This document shows positions 13,568 through 21,185 of a DNA stretch of 24,382 nucleotides, in pieces. Made by a program: the position numbers and the translations under genes. This stretch comes from a virus. A model generated the notes under the pieces. That model saw only the letters and a program-made list of their open reading frames with translations. It ran no database searches and was not told the DNA's origin. Numbering within the stretch: position 1 is the stretch's first letter; each line of letters opens with the position of its first letter. Location: IMG/VR virus record IMGVR_UViG_3300042924_004826, positions 1 through 24,382 of that record; one strand, 5' to 3'.

Positions 13568-15438
13568 CGGGTGCGCCTCCCGGGTACAGTAGCCCCATCC
13601 AGCGCCCGCGCCAACGGCGTGTCTAACCGCAGGTGGTCTCGCAGGACGATCGACAGGTCGCGGTGCCGGTAGCGCATCACGAGTTCGTCGCCGCTTCCGC
13701 CGCCCTGGCGTCCGCGATTCAGGGCCGCCAGGCCGTCCGGTCCGAGCGCGGACATCCCGCGGCGGGTGACGACGCCTTCACCCGGGGAGGCCTGGATCAT
13801 GCGATGATCGGCTTCGACGACGCCACCGATGGCAAAGCTCGGCGGCGACTCGGACGCCACCTGCGCGATCTGCAGGGCCGTGGGCGGGCCGACGACCGCG
13901 GCGGCGAGGATAGGCGCGAGCCACCCGGACGGCGCGAAGGTCGCCAACGCGTTCATGTACGCGACCGCGCCGGACATCACGATCGACGAGATAGCCGCCC
14001 CCTGACGCAGCGCCCAAAGGCGCTTGGCCTCTTTCTTCTCGCTATCGCTCAGGTGGCCCATCGACTCAATCTGCTTGTCGATCGCCCACACCGCGAGGTC
14101 CGCCACGCCGCTGTAGACTTGATCCGCTAGGCTTAGCTGGTTCAAGATGTATTCAGTCTGGGCGTCTTTGAGTTCCTTGGTTACCGCCTTCTGTATCTCG
14201 CTAAAGGCGACCCACTGATCATGCGCTTGCTGGTCCGCCGCCGCCTTGTCGGCCGCCAGTTTCGCGGCTTCTTCCGCCCGCTTCGCGTTGACCTTGTCCT
14301 CTTCCTCCTGACGAGCCGCGGTCATCTCCGCGAGGACCGCCGCCCGAGCCGTGTCCGCGAGCGCGTGATCTTGCGACACCGCCTCAAGCTCGGCGATCTT
14401 CGCGATCTTCTCATCGTACTTCGCGATCATCTTCTCTTCGCTCGTCATCGTCGACTCGGACGCCGACTGCAGGATCCCCTCAAGCGCGGCGGTCGCGGCG
14501 GCCTGTTTGGCGAGCGCTTGCTCGTGCTCCTTCGAGGCGTCGCCCGCTTTGCGCTGGCTTCCTTCGAGGCTCTTCAGGTGCTCATCTAGACCGGCCGTGA
14601 TCTCGGTGGTCGACGTCGCGGCCTTCGCCAACTCGAAGAAGCTCTTGCCGGTCTTCGTCGTCGCCTCGGCGACTTGCTCCTGACCACCCCACAGGTCCGC
14701 CAGGGCCTCGCGAAGGTTCGTCACGTCGCCGGACAGCACGGCTAGGACCGGGTGGGCGTCGGTCCACAGACGGGTCAGGGTTGCGAAACGTTCCGCCGTG
14801 ATCCCGAAGTGATCGGCGAGCCACGCCCAGTCGTCAATCGACTGCGAAACGGCGCCCGCGATATCGTTAAAAGCCGGGAGAAACGCCTCCGCCATAACCA
14901 GCGTTAGCCGGTCCATCTGAAGAGACAGCTTGTTCATCTCGACGTTATACTCGGCGACCGCGTCGCGCTGCTCCTGGGTGATGAGCGACCCGCGGCCCAT
15001 CTCATCCATGCGCGCGATCGCCTCGGTCGCGGCGTCCCCGAGCGCCACCATTGCCCCGGCGTAGGCGGCGACCGCCCCGAGGGCCGCCGTTACCCCTCCG
15101 ACGGTCCCGATCGCCGCGGTCCCCATTGCGCCGATCGCCCCGGTCGCGCCCTCTGCAGTGTCGGACAAGTCGCCGAGGGCCCCGGTCGCCGCGCCCAACG
15201 GGCCGCCCATCACCCGTCCGAGCCCTTCGATAGCCTTTAGCGCAGACTGCGTCTTCTTGGCGCTGTCCTCCTGCTCCCTTGCCAGCTTGTCCGCTGCCTT
15301 CTCGGCGACCTTGTAGGCCTTCGCCAGCTTCTGGATCCGCTTCTCGGTCTCCTCGACAGACGCGCCGCCGGCCAGCATCTGGCTTTTAAGCTGGTCCATG
15401 TCGGCAATGAACTGAAGCCGGATCTGCTCGGTGGCCAT
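13564..15438 (-). CDS. Tail tape measure protein
   Basis: The protein has 624 residues. The first 70 residues are coiled coil (ADMDQLKSQMLAGGASVEE and onward). Residues 90-135 are a Gly/Ala-rich hydrophobic stretch, 280-440 is a long charged coiled coil, and 478-525 is a second hydrophobic segment. The C-terminus has FAIGGVVEADHRMIQ followed by PGEGVVTRRGMSALG, an ending I know from many tape measures. It sets tail length and is ejected with DNA. At about 0.15 nm per residue the tail would be roughly 90 nm, short for a siphovirus. It follows the chaperone region as expected, with one extra gene in between. Confidence 0.92.
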   Translation of the reverse strand: MATEQIRLQFIADMDQLKSQMLAGGASVEETEKRIQKLAKAYKVAEKAADKLAREQEDSAKKTQSALKAIEGLGRVMGGPLGAATGALGDLSDTAEGATGAIGAMGTAAIGTVGGVTAALGAVAAYAGAMVALGDAATEAIARMDEMGRGSLITQEQRDAVAEYNVEMNKLSLQMDRLTLVMAEAFLPAFNDIAGAVSQSIDDWAWLADHFGITAERFATLTRLWTDAHPVLAVLSGDVTNLREALADLWGGQEQVAEATTKTGKSFFELAKAATSTTEITAGLDEHLKSLEGSQRKAGDASKEHEQALAKQAAATAALEGILQSASESTMTSEEKMIAKYDEKIAKIAELEAVSQDHALADTARAAVLAEMTAARQEEEDKVNAKRAEEAAKLAADKAAADQQAHDQWVAFSEIQKAVTKELKDAQTEYILNQLSLADQVYSGVADLAVWAIDKQIESMGHLSDSEKKEAKRLWALRQGAAISSIVMSGAVAYMNALATFAPSGWLAPILAAAVVGPPTALQIAQVASESPPSFAIGGVVEADHRMIQASPGEGVVTRRGMSALGPDGLAALNRGRQGGGSGDELVMRYRHRDLSIVLRDHLRLDTPLARALDGATVPGRRTR

Positions 15439-15445
15439 GTGCGCC

Positions 15446-15895
15446 TCAGGTGTCGGACGTGATGGTCTTGACGATCGACTTCGCCAGGTCGGCGCCTAGC
15501 TTGCTTGCGACCTGACGTGCGGGATCTTTGACCAGCTGCTGATAGGCCGATCTGGTCTTGCTTAGCCCGTTTTGACTCGACTTCACAAGATACGTGTATC
15601 GCGCCGGGTTCCCGATCGAGCCCACCAGCCCGCCCGTGGTCACCGATCCGAAGGATGCCCACGTCGTCGCCGAGGGTACCGGGTTTCCGCTCAGGCGCTT
15701 CCCCTTCTTCGTCGGCGAGACTGGCCACGCCTTGGAGATGTCGACCCGGAAAGCGTCGACGCCCGCCTCCATCGTTGGCAAAGCGTCGGGCAGCAGCTCC
15801 GCGGCGGCCTGCCTAAGCTCGGCAGCGAAGTCCCGATCCATCTTGATCGGGCTATCGCTTCCGACCGTCCAGCGTGGGGGCGACTTTTTTGGCAT
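15446..15895 (-). CDS. HK97 gp10-like / minor tail or tail-completion protein
   Basis: The protein has 149 residues from the ATG at 15895, which lies inside the end of the GT frame. After a Lys/Pro-rich start the helix DRDFAAELRQAAAELLPDA leads to WPVSPTKKGKRLSGNPVP, GLVGSIGNPARYTYLVKSSQ and a C-terminal helix. The pattern (helix, 'W.v..G.L', then 'G.vgn.a.Y..lv') resembles gp10/gpG-like neck and tail-completion proteins, which usually lie ahead of the tail tube gene. A later in-frame ATG at 15841 (MDRDF) is a possible start. Family placement is tentative. Confidence 0.6.
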   Translation of the reverse strand: MPKKSPPRWTVGSDSPIKMDRDFAAELRQAAAELLPDALPTMEAGVDAFRVDISKAWPVSPTKKGKRLSGNPVPSATTWASFGSVTTGGLVGSIGNPARYTYLVKSSQNGLSKTRSAYQQLVKDPARQVASKLGADLAKSIVKTITSDT

Positions 15896-16402
15896 CTCTC
15901 CCCCTCGTCTGAAGCTCGGCGATCAGGGTCGCCTGGGTCTCTCGGTCAAGCGTCGCGAACCAGCCGGGGGCCTTCGACCATTCGCGCTCGATCTGCAGGA
16001 TCGCGCGCTTCAGTCGACCCTGGTCCCCGGCCTCGAAAAACCCCGGGCCTCTGCGATCTGCTGCCCGGTGGGAAGGTGCAGGCGCAAGAACGACAGGGCG
16101 CGCACCCCGGCGATCACAAGATCCGCCGGATCGACTTGCGCCGACCATTCGGTGAAGATCGCATGCGCGAAATTCGACGGGTTGTGGCCGACCTTCGCAT
16201 ACGACACCCGAGGGCGTCCTCGGACGTCGTCGGGCCAGCACAGGTAAAGAGCCATCGCTCCCGCGCGGATCGGCGATTGAAGCGCCAGACATTCCCAAGC
16301 GACGACGATGTCGCTTGGCGCGCGAAGGCGGACGGTCTGGTTCCCGATCTCGACGGTGTCCAACGCGTCGGGCGCGTCAGAGGTGGTCTCGGTCTCGGAC
16401 AT
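15852..16402 (-). CDS. Tail assembly chaperone GT, made by -1 frameshift (183 aa)
   Basis: Ribosomes that slip -1 at GGGTTTT (16043-16037) leave frame 1 after residue 122 (G121-F122) and continue in the overlapping frame with FEAGDQGRLKRAILQIEREW, ending at 15852; the product is 183 residues. In lambda-like phages the G and GT proteins guide the tail tube around the tape measure. Position between the tail tube and the tape measure, and the exact frame relation, support the call. The downstream extension has one long helix and a WF pair and ends in LDGRKR. The unshifted protein is listed separately. Confidence 0.88.
16010..16402 (-). CDS. Tail assembly chaperone G (unshifted, 130 aa)
   Basis: ATG 16402 follows GGGAG at a spacing of eight bases. 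The product has 130 residues: an acidic Ser/Thr-rich start, VEIGNQTVRLRAPSDIVVAW, then helical segments to LHLPTGQQIAEARGF, and eight residues beyond the slip site (SRPGTRVD). It shares its first 122 residues with GT. Its role is to bind the tape measure during tail assembly. The start and slip site are both clear. Confidence 0.87.
   Translation of the reverse strand: MSETETTSDAPDALDTVEIGNQTVRLRAPSDIVVAWECLALQSPIRAGAMALYLCWPDDVRGRPRVSYAKVGHNPSNFAHAIFTEWSAQVDPADLVIAGVRALSFLRLHLPTGQQIAEARGFSRPGTRVD
16037..16043 (-). promoter_or_regulatory. Programmed -1 ribosomal frameshift slippery heptamer G GGT TTT
   Basis: The heptamer fits X XXY YYZ exactly in the frame of G: codons GGT and TTT re-pair as GGG and TTT after slipping one base back. 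It sits in the run GGGGTTTTT (16044-16036). The shifted frame is open upstream and downstream. No downstream pseudoknot was worked out by hand; the following 40 bases are GC-rich. Confidence 0.88.
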
Positions 16403-16422
16403 GGTAGGGACTCCCTGGGTGG

Positions 16423-16947
16423 TTAGGCGATCTGGTCGGCGTACGCGACGCCGTTGACATACACGGCGCCGCGGGCGGTGGCGGAGATCGTGAACTTCGC
16501 CGGGCCGCCGCCCGAATCTTCCGCGATCTGGAACGAGAAGTGACAGTCTTTCAGCTCGAGGCTCCCGTCGGCGTCGTCGCCGTAGTCGGTCCCCTCCAGC
16601 TCCCAGCGCAGGTGCGCCATGAGCGGACGCGGACCGGTGCCGGCCGTGTTCGTGATCCCCGAGTATCCGCCTCGGACCAGCAGAAAGTCCATGATGACGC
16701 CGGCGGTCACGTTCGTGAGCTCCGCCAGCATCGCGGAAAACTGCGCGGTGGGGTAAACGCGCGCCCCGTGGCCCGAGCCGCGATACTTCCCGCGCGCCTC
16801 AAACGGCACCTCCTCATTAAGAGTGCGCTTCAAGCCGTCAATCGCGAGGTCGCCCATCTCGTACGGGATCGTGAGGGTGGTCCCCGATCCGTCGATGATC
16901 TTCAGACGTCCCTGGGCAAAGTTCTTGATATGCGAGGAAAGAGCCAC
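16423..16947 (-). CDS. Major tail tube protein
   Basis: The protein has 174 residues from the GTG at 16947, with GAGGTGAT just upstream. The beta-rich sequence includes LKIIDGSGTTLTIPYEMGDL, a following GLKRTLNEEVPFEARGKYRG, then LLVRGGYSGI, WELEGTDYGDDADGSLELKD and HFSFQIAEDSGGGPAKFTIS. The long loop with 'R..G..g.ar' and the final strands are typical of siphovirus tail tube proteins that stack as hexamer rings. Position between the tail terminator and the chaperones is the standard one. Confidence 0.85.
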   Translation of the reverse strand: MALSSHIKNFAQGRLKIIDGSGTTLTIPYEMGDLAIDGLKRTLNEEVPFEARGKYRGSGHGARVYPTAQFSAMLAELTNVTAGVIMDFLLVRGGYSGITNTAGTGPRPLMAHLRWELEGTDYGDDADGSLELKDCHFSFQIAEDSGGGPAKFTISATARGAVYVNGVAYADQIA

Positions 16948-16956
16948 GGTATCACC

Positions 16957-17430
16957 TCACTGAATGGTAAGCATATGCCGGGCTGTGCCCGCGATCTCGG
17001 ACAGGAGCCACGTCCCGTCAGCGACGGTCTGGCGCGATACGGTATCCGACCAATCCACGTGTAGCCCGTCGGACGACCCGGGTCCGCCCGACACCCGGGT
17101 GAGGGCGACCAGGAGCGCGGCCTCCCCGTCAAGCGCGGCGCAGTACTCGGACCACTGGTACCCCTCCGGCAGTCGCCAGATCCACCGGACCGCGATCGCC
17201 GTGTCGGCGCGGCCGAGCGCCGCCCGCCGGATGCGCGACGACTCGGGACCAGGTGCCAGTCGAGTCGACCGGGCCTCCACCGTGAAAGCCTTATGCCCCC
17301 ATCCTTCCGGGTCGCCAGGAAAGTTCCCCGCGGCGAACGGGGAGATCCGCCACCCGGGAAGCGTCTGCACCGCGGTCGCGATCTCGCGCACCACGTCGCC
17401 GGCGGTCAGCGCCCCCAAGGCGTCCCCCAC
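16957..17430 (-). CDS. Tail terminator / tail-completion protein
   Basis: The protein has 157 residues from the GTG at 17430, overlapping the upstream gene by 25 bases. The early helix VVREIATAVQTLPGWRISPF, the strands HKAFTVEARSTRL and TAIAVRWIWRLPEG, the helix CAALDGEAALLVALTRVSG and the last strands fit the small alpha/beta tail terminator proteins (U or gp17-like), which cap the tail tube. The location between the connector and the tail tube supports this. The start is not certain, because no strong ribosome-binding site is seen. Confidence 0.68.
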   Translation of the reverse strand: MGDALGALTAGDVVREIATAVQTLPGWRISPFAAGNFPGDPEGWGHKAFTVEARSTRLAPGPESSRIRRAALGRADTAIAVRWIWRLPEGYQWSEYCAALDGEAALLVALTRVSGGPGSSDGLHVDWSDTVSRQTVADGTWLLSEIAGTARHMLTIQ

Positions 17431-18176
17431 CGGGTGCCGGTCAGGCCGCGGGCGTTGGTCCAGAGACTGCCCGCCGCGGTGACGGGCGTGGGGTCCGCTT
17501 GCCCGTCGTCGCCGACGTCATAGGTCAGCGAGACCTGAACCCAGGCGCCTTCGTACTGCTGGCGGTAGAGCTTGGCTTGTTCGAGATACGCCTCGTTGGC
17601 GCGCGTCGTCAACGACTCGAAGACCAGCGCCAGGGTCAACAAGACGTGCGGAGTCACCAGCTCGGACGTCCCGACGACCAGCCACGGGCGACGGCCGGCG
17701 CGCAGTAGGCGTTGCGTGATCTCGCGCCACGCTTCTTCGAGGTACGGCTGCAGCGTCATCCCAGGGATCAACGGCTGCACCCCCGGTTGGTGCGGCGACA
17801 GCGTCGGGACGCGCCGCCAAATATCGGCATCCGAGGCCGCCATCGCCGGCACACATCGAACCAGTGCGCCGGGCTCCCGGAAGGTATGCACCACCCCGTC
17901 GGGCATTGTCAACGCCCACTCGGTGCGCCACGCGTCGCCCAGGGTAAGCGCGGACGTGGTGGTTCCCAGCACCGTATAGGTAGCCACGCCACCGACTTGC
18001 GTCGTCGCTCCCGTCACCACCGAGGCGTTCTCGGCGTTGTACAGGGTAAAAACGCCAGCCGATGGCGCGGCAAGGCTCCCGCCGCGGTAGACCGCCAGAG
18101 CGAGCGTCGTATCCCGCCCACGCTGCACCAGCATGGGCCCGTCGACGCGGGGGCTGTAGGCAACCGCGATGGGCAT
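17406..18176 (-). CDS. Head-tail connector protein with N-terminal beta domain
   Basis: The protein has 256 residues. Residues 1-105 are an Ig-like beta domain (GGSLAAPSAGVFTLYNAEN and GVATYTVLG). Residues 140-225 are helical, with LEEAWREITQRLLRAGRRP, LVTPHVLLTLALVFESLTTR and YLEQAKLYRQQYEGAW, as expected of gp6/gp15-like connectors that form a ring under the portal. The end (TYDVGDDGQAD onward) is a flexible tail. Fusion of a beta domain to the connector is less common. ATG at 18176 starts two bases after the previous stop. Role: to join the filled head to the tail. Confidence 0.68.
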   Translation of the reverse strand: MPIAVAYSPRVDGPMLVQRGRDTTLALAVYRGGSLAAPSAGVFTLYNAENASVVTGATTQVGGVATYTVLGTTTSALTLGDAWRTEWALTMPDGVVHTFREPGALVRCVPAMAASDADIWRRVPTLSPHQPGVQPLIPGMTLQPYLEEAWREITQRLLRAGRRPWLVVGTSELVTPHVLLTLALVFESLTTRANEAYLEQAKLYRQQYEGAWVQVSLTYDVGDDGQADPTPVTAAGSLWTNARGLTGTRWGTPWGR

Positions 18177-18178
18177 CG

Positions 18179-18670
18179 TCAGACCATCTCGGCGACGAGG
18201 AAGCTATCGCAGCGGCAGGAGTTGCCGGCGTTGGCGACCGACCAAAGGCCGGTGGCCTCGATCTTCTGGGCCACGGTCGAGTCGAGCGACAGCGACTCAA
18301 AGGCGACGCGGGCGGTAGCGGTACCCTCGGCGCCCGGAGCGGAGCAGAAGCCCGACACGAGGACGACAGAGGTCGAGCCAGTGTTGCGCACGGTGGCGGT
18401 CAGGCTCCACGCGACCACGTCGCCGTTGGCAACGTCGACCGCGCCGGAGTCGGCGACGACGGTCCCGGTCAGCGTGGTCGGACCAACGCGGACGCGGATC
18501 CGCAAGGTGTCGGTGGAGTTGGTCGCGGTGGCGACGACGGCGCCCGACAGCTGGTAGACCTTGCCGGCCTGCAGGCCGTTCGCGGGGATCTCGTAGGATC
18601 CAAGAACGGTCTCGGCGGTCGAGTTGGTGAGGGCGGTGCCAGCGGCGAGAAGCGTATAGAGCAGGCGCAT
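18179..18670 (-). CDS. Beta-rich virion protein, probable decoration or fibre (163 aa)
   Basis: ATG 18670 follows AGAGGTAG. The protein has repeated strands: TETVLGSYEIPANGLQAG, KVYQLSGAVVATAT, NSTDTLRIRVRVGPTTLTG, GDVVAWSLTATVRN. I recognise the theme (ETVL..Y.IPAN.L..GK and NSTDTL.vRVR.G) as common among phage virion proteins of unknown precise role, from memory and not a search. It probably decorates the head, because its gene lies between the capsid and connector genes. Two Cys residues lie near the end (SCRCD). Confidence 0.7.
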   Translation of the reverse strand: MRLLYTLLAAGTALTNSTAETVLGSYEIPANGLQAGKVYQLSGAVVATATNSTDTLRIRVRVGPTTLTGTVVADSGAVDVANGDVVAWSLTATVRNTGSTSVVLVSGFCSAPGAEGTATARVAFESLSLDSTVAQKIEATGLWSVANAGNSCRCDSFLVAEMV

Positions 18671-18673
18671 GTT

Positions 18674-18844
18674 CTACCTCTTGTCCCGCTCAAGGCGGGT
18701 GTGAGCTTGTTCGGACGCCTGACGCGCAATGCGTCGGGCGTTGTCGGCGGTGATCCCCGCCTCCCGCAGCTGCTGATATCCCCGCTGCTCGGTCGCCGTC
18801 CGCGAGCTGTGCGCGCTCGCGCCGGACTCGGTCTTGTCGCTCAT
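18674..18844 (-). CDS. Small helical protein (56 aa) coupled to the preceding head gene
   Basis: ATG 18844 overlaps the TGA of the upstream gene (ATGA) and gives 56 residues, MSDKTESGASAHSSRTATEQ followed by a helix rich in Arg, Gln and Ala (REAGITADNARRIARQASE). It is charged and probably soluble, and no family is known. The frame continues upstream through another gene, which hides the real start. It is followed after three bases by the gene at 18670. Confidence 0.65.
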   Translation of the reverse strand: MSDKTESGASAHSSRTATEQRGYQQLREAGITADNARRIARQASEQAHTRLERDKR

Positions 18845-19500
18845 GCCGCCCCCATCATCCGCGCCGCGCGGATCGCCTCGATCGCTGCTTCGGTTCGCTT
18901 GATCTGCCCGCGGAGACTCGGGTTCCGATCGACGCGGTCGACCAAGCCCGAGAGGATCGACGCTTGATCCTGCTCGAGCTTGTCGAGGATAACCGGCGTC
19001 GGCGGCGGGAGGATCCCACTGGCGACCAGCGACTGCAGCCACGCGACGTAGCCGCGGGTCCGACCGACCAGTGCGGAGCCCGGGGTCGGGTGCTCCCACG
19101 GCGAGACGTGCGCGGTCCCGCCCTCGACACTGACAGGGACGCAATACCGGACGCCGCCAACGGTGGGGTCGAGCACGATATATCCGCGTCGTTCCTTGAT
19201 ATATCGGCTGTTGTCCATCACGTATTGGACGCGGCCGGTCTGCGGATCGCGGCGCGACTCGACGCGCGAGACGCCACCCAGCAGCGGGAGCTTCGCGAGC
19301 TGGGGCACGACGACGAAGGCGCCGTCGTCGCAGTCGTCCATCGCGGTCCACCGCTCCGGGTGGAACATGTACAGAAAGGGCGGCGAAGTCTGGATCCGCG
19401 GGAGGGCCGCCGGTGCGGCGACCCGCCCCAAGATCTCGTAGGGCTCGCTGTCAGCGGGGGCCGGCACGGGGGCCGGCGGTGGCTTGACTTGCTTGGACAT
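18841..19500 (-). CDS. Head-associated protein of unknown function (219 aa)
   Basis: ATG 19500 follows GAGGT. The N-terminal Pro-rich region (KPPPAPVPAPAD) leads to PFLYMFHPERWTAMDD, AFVVVPQLAKLPLLGGVSRV and RGYIVLDPTVGGVRYCVPV, then HVSPWEHPTPGS. The C-terminus (145-219) is helical, with LEQDQASILSGLVDRVDRN and TEAAIEAIRAARM. No enzymatic motif is seen. The position right after the major capsid gene suggests a head decoration, a head-completion or an internal head protein. I cannot assign a family. Confidence 0.65.
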   Translation of the reverse strand: MSKQVKPPPAPVPAPADSEPYEILGRVAAPAALPRIQTSPPFLYMFHPERWTAMDDCDDGAFVVVPQLAKLPLLGGVSRVESRRDPQTGRVQYVMDNSRYIKERRGYIVLDPTVGGVRYCVPVSVEGGTAHVSPWEHPTPGSALVGRTRGYVAWLQSLVASGILPPPTPVILDKLEQDQASILSGLVDRVDRNPSLRGQIKRTEAAIEAIRAARMMGAA

Positions 19501-19544
19501 CTGCTACCTCGGGAGCCCGGGACTATGCCCGGGCGGTGGAGTGA

Positions 19545-20465
19545 TCAGGGAGCGTCGGACTGGATAGTGAGGCCCGCGGCGTCGTCGAGCTCCACCACGC
19601 CCATGTTCGCGTGGCCCACGTAGGTGGTCTCGGCGCCGAGCGAGTCCCGGTTGCGCTCCATGAGGACCGGCCCGACGTAGACCTGATCGCTCGGGAAGTC
19701 CAGCGGCGAGATACCGTCGGCCCAAGCGATGGCGCCGGCGCCCAGGAAGGCGGAGGCGACGTCCGCACCGGCGTTCATCGAAGGAGCGCGCGAGGTCTGG
19801 TAGATCTCGGTCTCCAAGAACGAGCCCTTGTACGCCCCACCGGCGCGAGACACGAACTCCCCGCTCTGCGCCTGCCACTGGATGGCGCCCGCGGACGCGG
19901 TGGCGATATCGTTCTGCAGGTCGGTGACGGCCTGGGTGTGGCCGATAAACAGGAGAGGCCCGCGGTTATTCGCGACTTCCATCACCTGCTTGCCTGCAAG
20001 GAAGGTCGCCAAGGTCATGTTCGATCCGCTGGTTCCGATCGGCGTCCCGAAGGTGTCGAGCAAGTTTGCGACCAGGTCGACCAAGGCCCCTTCGTAGCTG
20101 GCGAAGAAGTCTTCCGCGAGAAGCGCCGCATCGAACTCGCCGAGCCCGTCGGTCAGTTTCGCGAGGTCGGTCGCCTTCCGCGCGAGTGCGAAGGGCGACA
20201 CGGTCACGTCAGCAAAGGCGCGGCCGATGTCGGTCACCGTGGCGGCGGCGCCGTCGGCGCGGGGCTGCATGCGATCGCGACCGCCGAGGCCGAGACGGCG
20301 CACGCGAACCACGTTGGATTCGCGCATATTGACGCGACCACCGTAAACGAAGGCCGGATGCGCCGGGAGGCGGAAGGGGTCGTTGAGCAGGTACTGCCAC
20401 TGCGCCGCCATGACTTGCGAGAGGCGGTGGCCATCGGCCAACAGAGAAGCGTAGGTCTCACCCAT
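19545..20465 (-). CDS. Major capsid protein
   Basis: The protein has 306 residues: a helical N-terminus (LADGHRLSQVMAAQWQYLLN), FVYGGRVNMRESNVVRVRRL, the block VTVSPFALARKATDLAKL, a long helical spine from about 105 to 140 (LGEFDAALLAEDFFASYEG), then PLLFIGHTQAVTDLQNDI, FLGAGAIAWADGISPLDFPS and a beta ending. This is the HK97-like capsid plan with no protease-cleaved delta domain. It is preceded by a scaffold gene, as in phages that assemble heads without a protease. The sequence just ahead of ATG 20465 lacks a strong Shine-Dalgarno site, which is odd for the most abundant virion protein. Confidence 0.87.
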   Translation of the reverse strand: MGETYASLLADGHRLSQVMAAQWQYLLNDPFRLPAHPAFVYGGRVNMRESNVVRVRRLGLGGRDRMQPRADGAAATVTDIGRAFADVTVSPFALARKATDLAKLTDGLGEFDAALLAEDFFASYEGALVDLVANLLDTFGTPIGTSGSNMTLATFLAGKQVMEVANNRGPLLFIGHTQAVTDLQNDIATASAGAIQWQAQSGEFVSRAGGAYKGSFLETEIYQTSRAPSMNAGADVASAFLGAGAIAWADGISPLDFPSDQVYVGPVLMERNRDSLGAETTYVGHANMGVVELDDAAGLTIQSDAP

Positions 20466-20573
20466 GATATGACTCGGCGGACCGCTGTAGCCTGTTGCGC
20501 CCTTTCACGGTTGGCGGCACCTAGTGGCTTGGGTCTCGGATCTGGCATACCAAACCCGAGCCCGGCGTGCAAG
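20466..20573 (-). other. Intergenic gap between scaffold and major capsid genes
   Basis: At 108 bases this is the longest gap in the right part of the late operon. It holds the hairpin at 20531-20563 and no gene. A capsid promoter or an RNA processing site would fit here, since capsid needs higher expression than scaffold, but no clear -35/-10 pair is seen. Confidence 0.35.
20531..20563 (-). other. Two-part RNA hairpin upstream of the capsid gene
   Basis: GGG and CTCGG (20531-20533 and 20535-20539) pair with CCGAG and CCC (20556-20563), with one bulged base at 20534. An inner TGG/CCA stem (20543-20545 and 20550-20552) closes a four-base loop. No run of U follows on the minus strand, so it is not an ordinary intrinsic terminator. 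It might stabilise or separate the capsid message. The pairing is by eye only. Confidence 0.4.
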
Positions 20574-21185
20574 TCAGCGCAACTCGCCGCGCTTCCGCAA
20601 CTCCTCAAACTCCGCCCGCGCCGTGCGATCTCCGCGGGCCATCCTCTCTGTCAGCGCCTGCAGTCGCGACACATCCGCGCGGCTCGGGGTCGCCGCCGCA
20701 CCCGCGGTCGCTGGGGCCTGCGCCGTCGTCGTCGTCGCCGGTTGCGCCACCGGTTGCACCGCGGTCGGTGCCGAGCTCGCCGCCACCGGAGTCGGCGCGT
20801 CGATCGTCCGAGCGAGCCACGGGGTCAGGGCCTTGGGCGCCTTGCCCGGGTCGGACCGCAACTGGCCAAGCCACCCGACCAGATCGGGCCGCGACTCCTC
20901 GGGGAGTTTGTTGTGGTACAGTCGGGCCAGCTCGACGGCCTCGGGATCTGTCCACCCGGCACGCGCCAAGGTGGCCTCCTCCCGGGCGCCGGTCAGTTCG
21001 CGCTCGAGTTGCGCGGCCTTTGCCGTGGCAGTCCCGGCGGCCTCTGCCGCTTTCCGCGCCGTGTCACGTTCGGCGATCACCGCCGCGAATCGCTGATAGG
21101 GGATCCACTTCCCGCCGGACTGATCGACATACTCGTCTGCAGGGGGCGACGTCGTCGACGCCGGGGGCTGCGCTTGTTCGCTCAT
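20574..21185 (-). CDS. Scaffold protein
   Basis: The protein has 203 residues: a Pro/Ser-rich start, then GGKWIPYQRFAAVIAERD and a coiled coil (residues 30-75, KAAEAAGTATAKAAQLEREL), a middle helix region, an Ala/Pro/Thr-rich linker at 130-165, and a basic C-terminal helix (SRLQALTERMARGDRTARAE) that in such proteins binds the capsid. It guides capsid assembly and leaves or is lost before DNA packaging. The ATG at 21185 overlaps the portal stop (ATGA). The position between portal and capsid is standard. Confidence 0.83.
   Translation of the reverse strand: MSEQAQPPASTTSPPADEYVDQSGGKWIPYQRFAAVIAERDTARKAAEAAGTATAKAAQLERELTGAREEATLARAGWTDPEAVELARLYHNKLPEESRPDLVGWLGQLRSDPGKAPKALTPWLARTIDAPTPVAASSAPTAVQPVAQPATTTTAQAPATAGAAATPSRADVSRLQALTERMARGDRTARAEFEELRKRGELR

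Noticed and set aside
15852-16298. Independent gene for the downstream chaperone frame
   Set aside because: No start with a ribosome-binding site suits it, while a perfect -1 slippery site lies exactly where the frames overlap, so it is the shifted extension of the gene at 16402.
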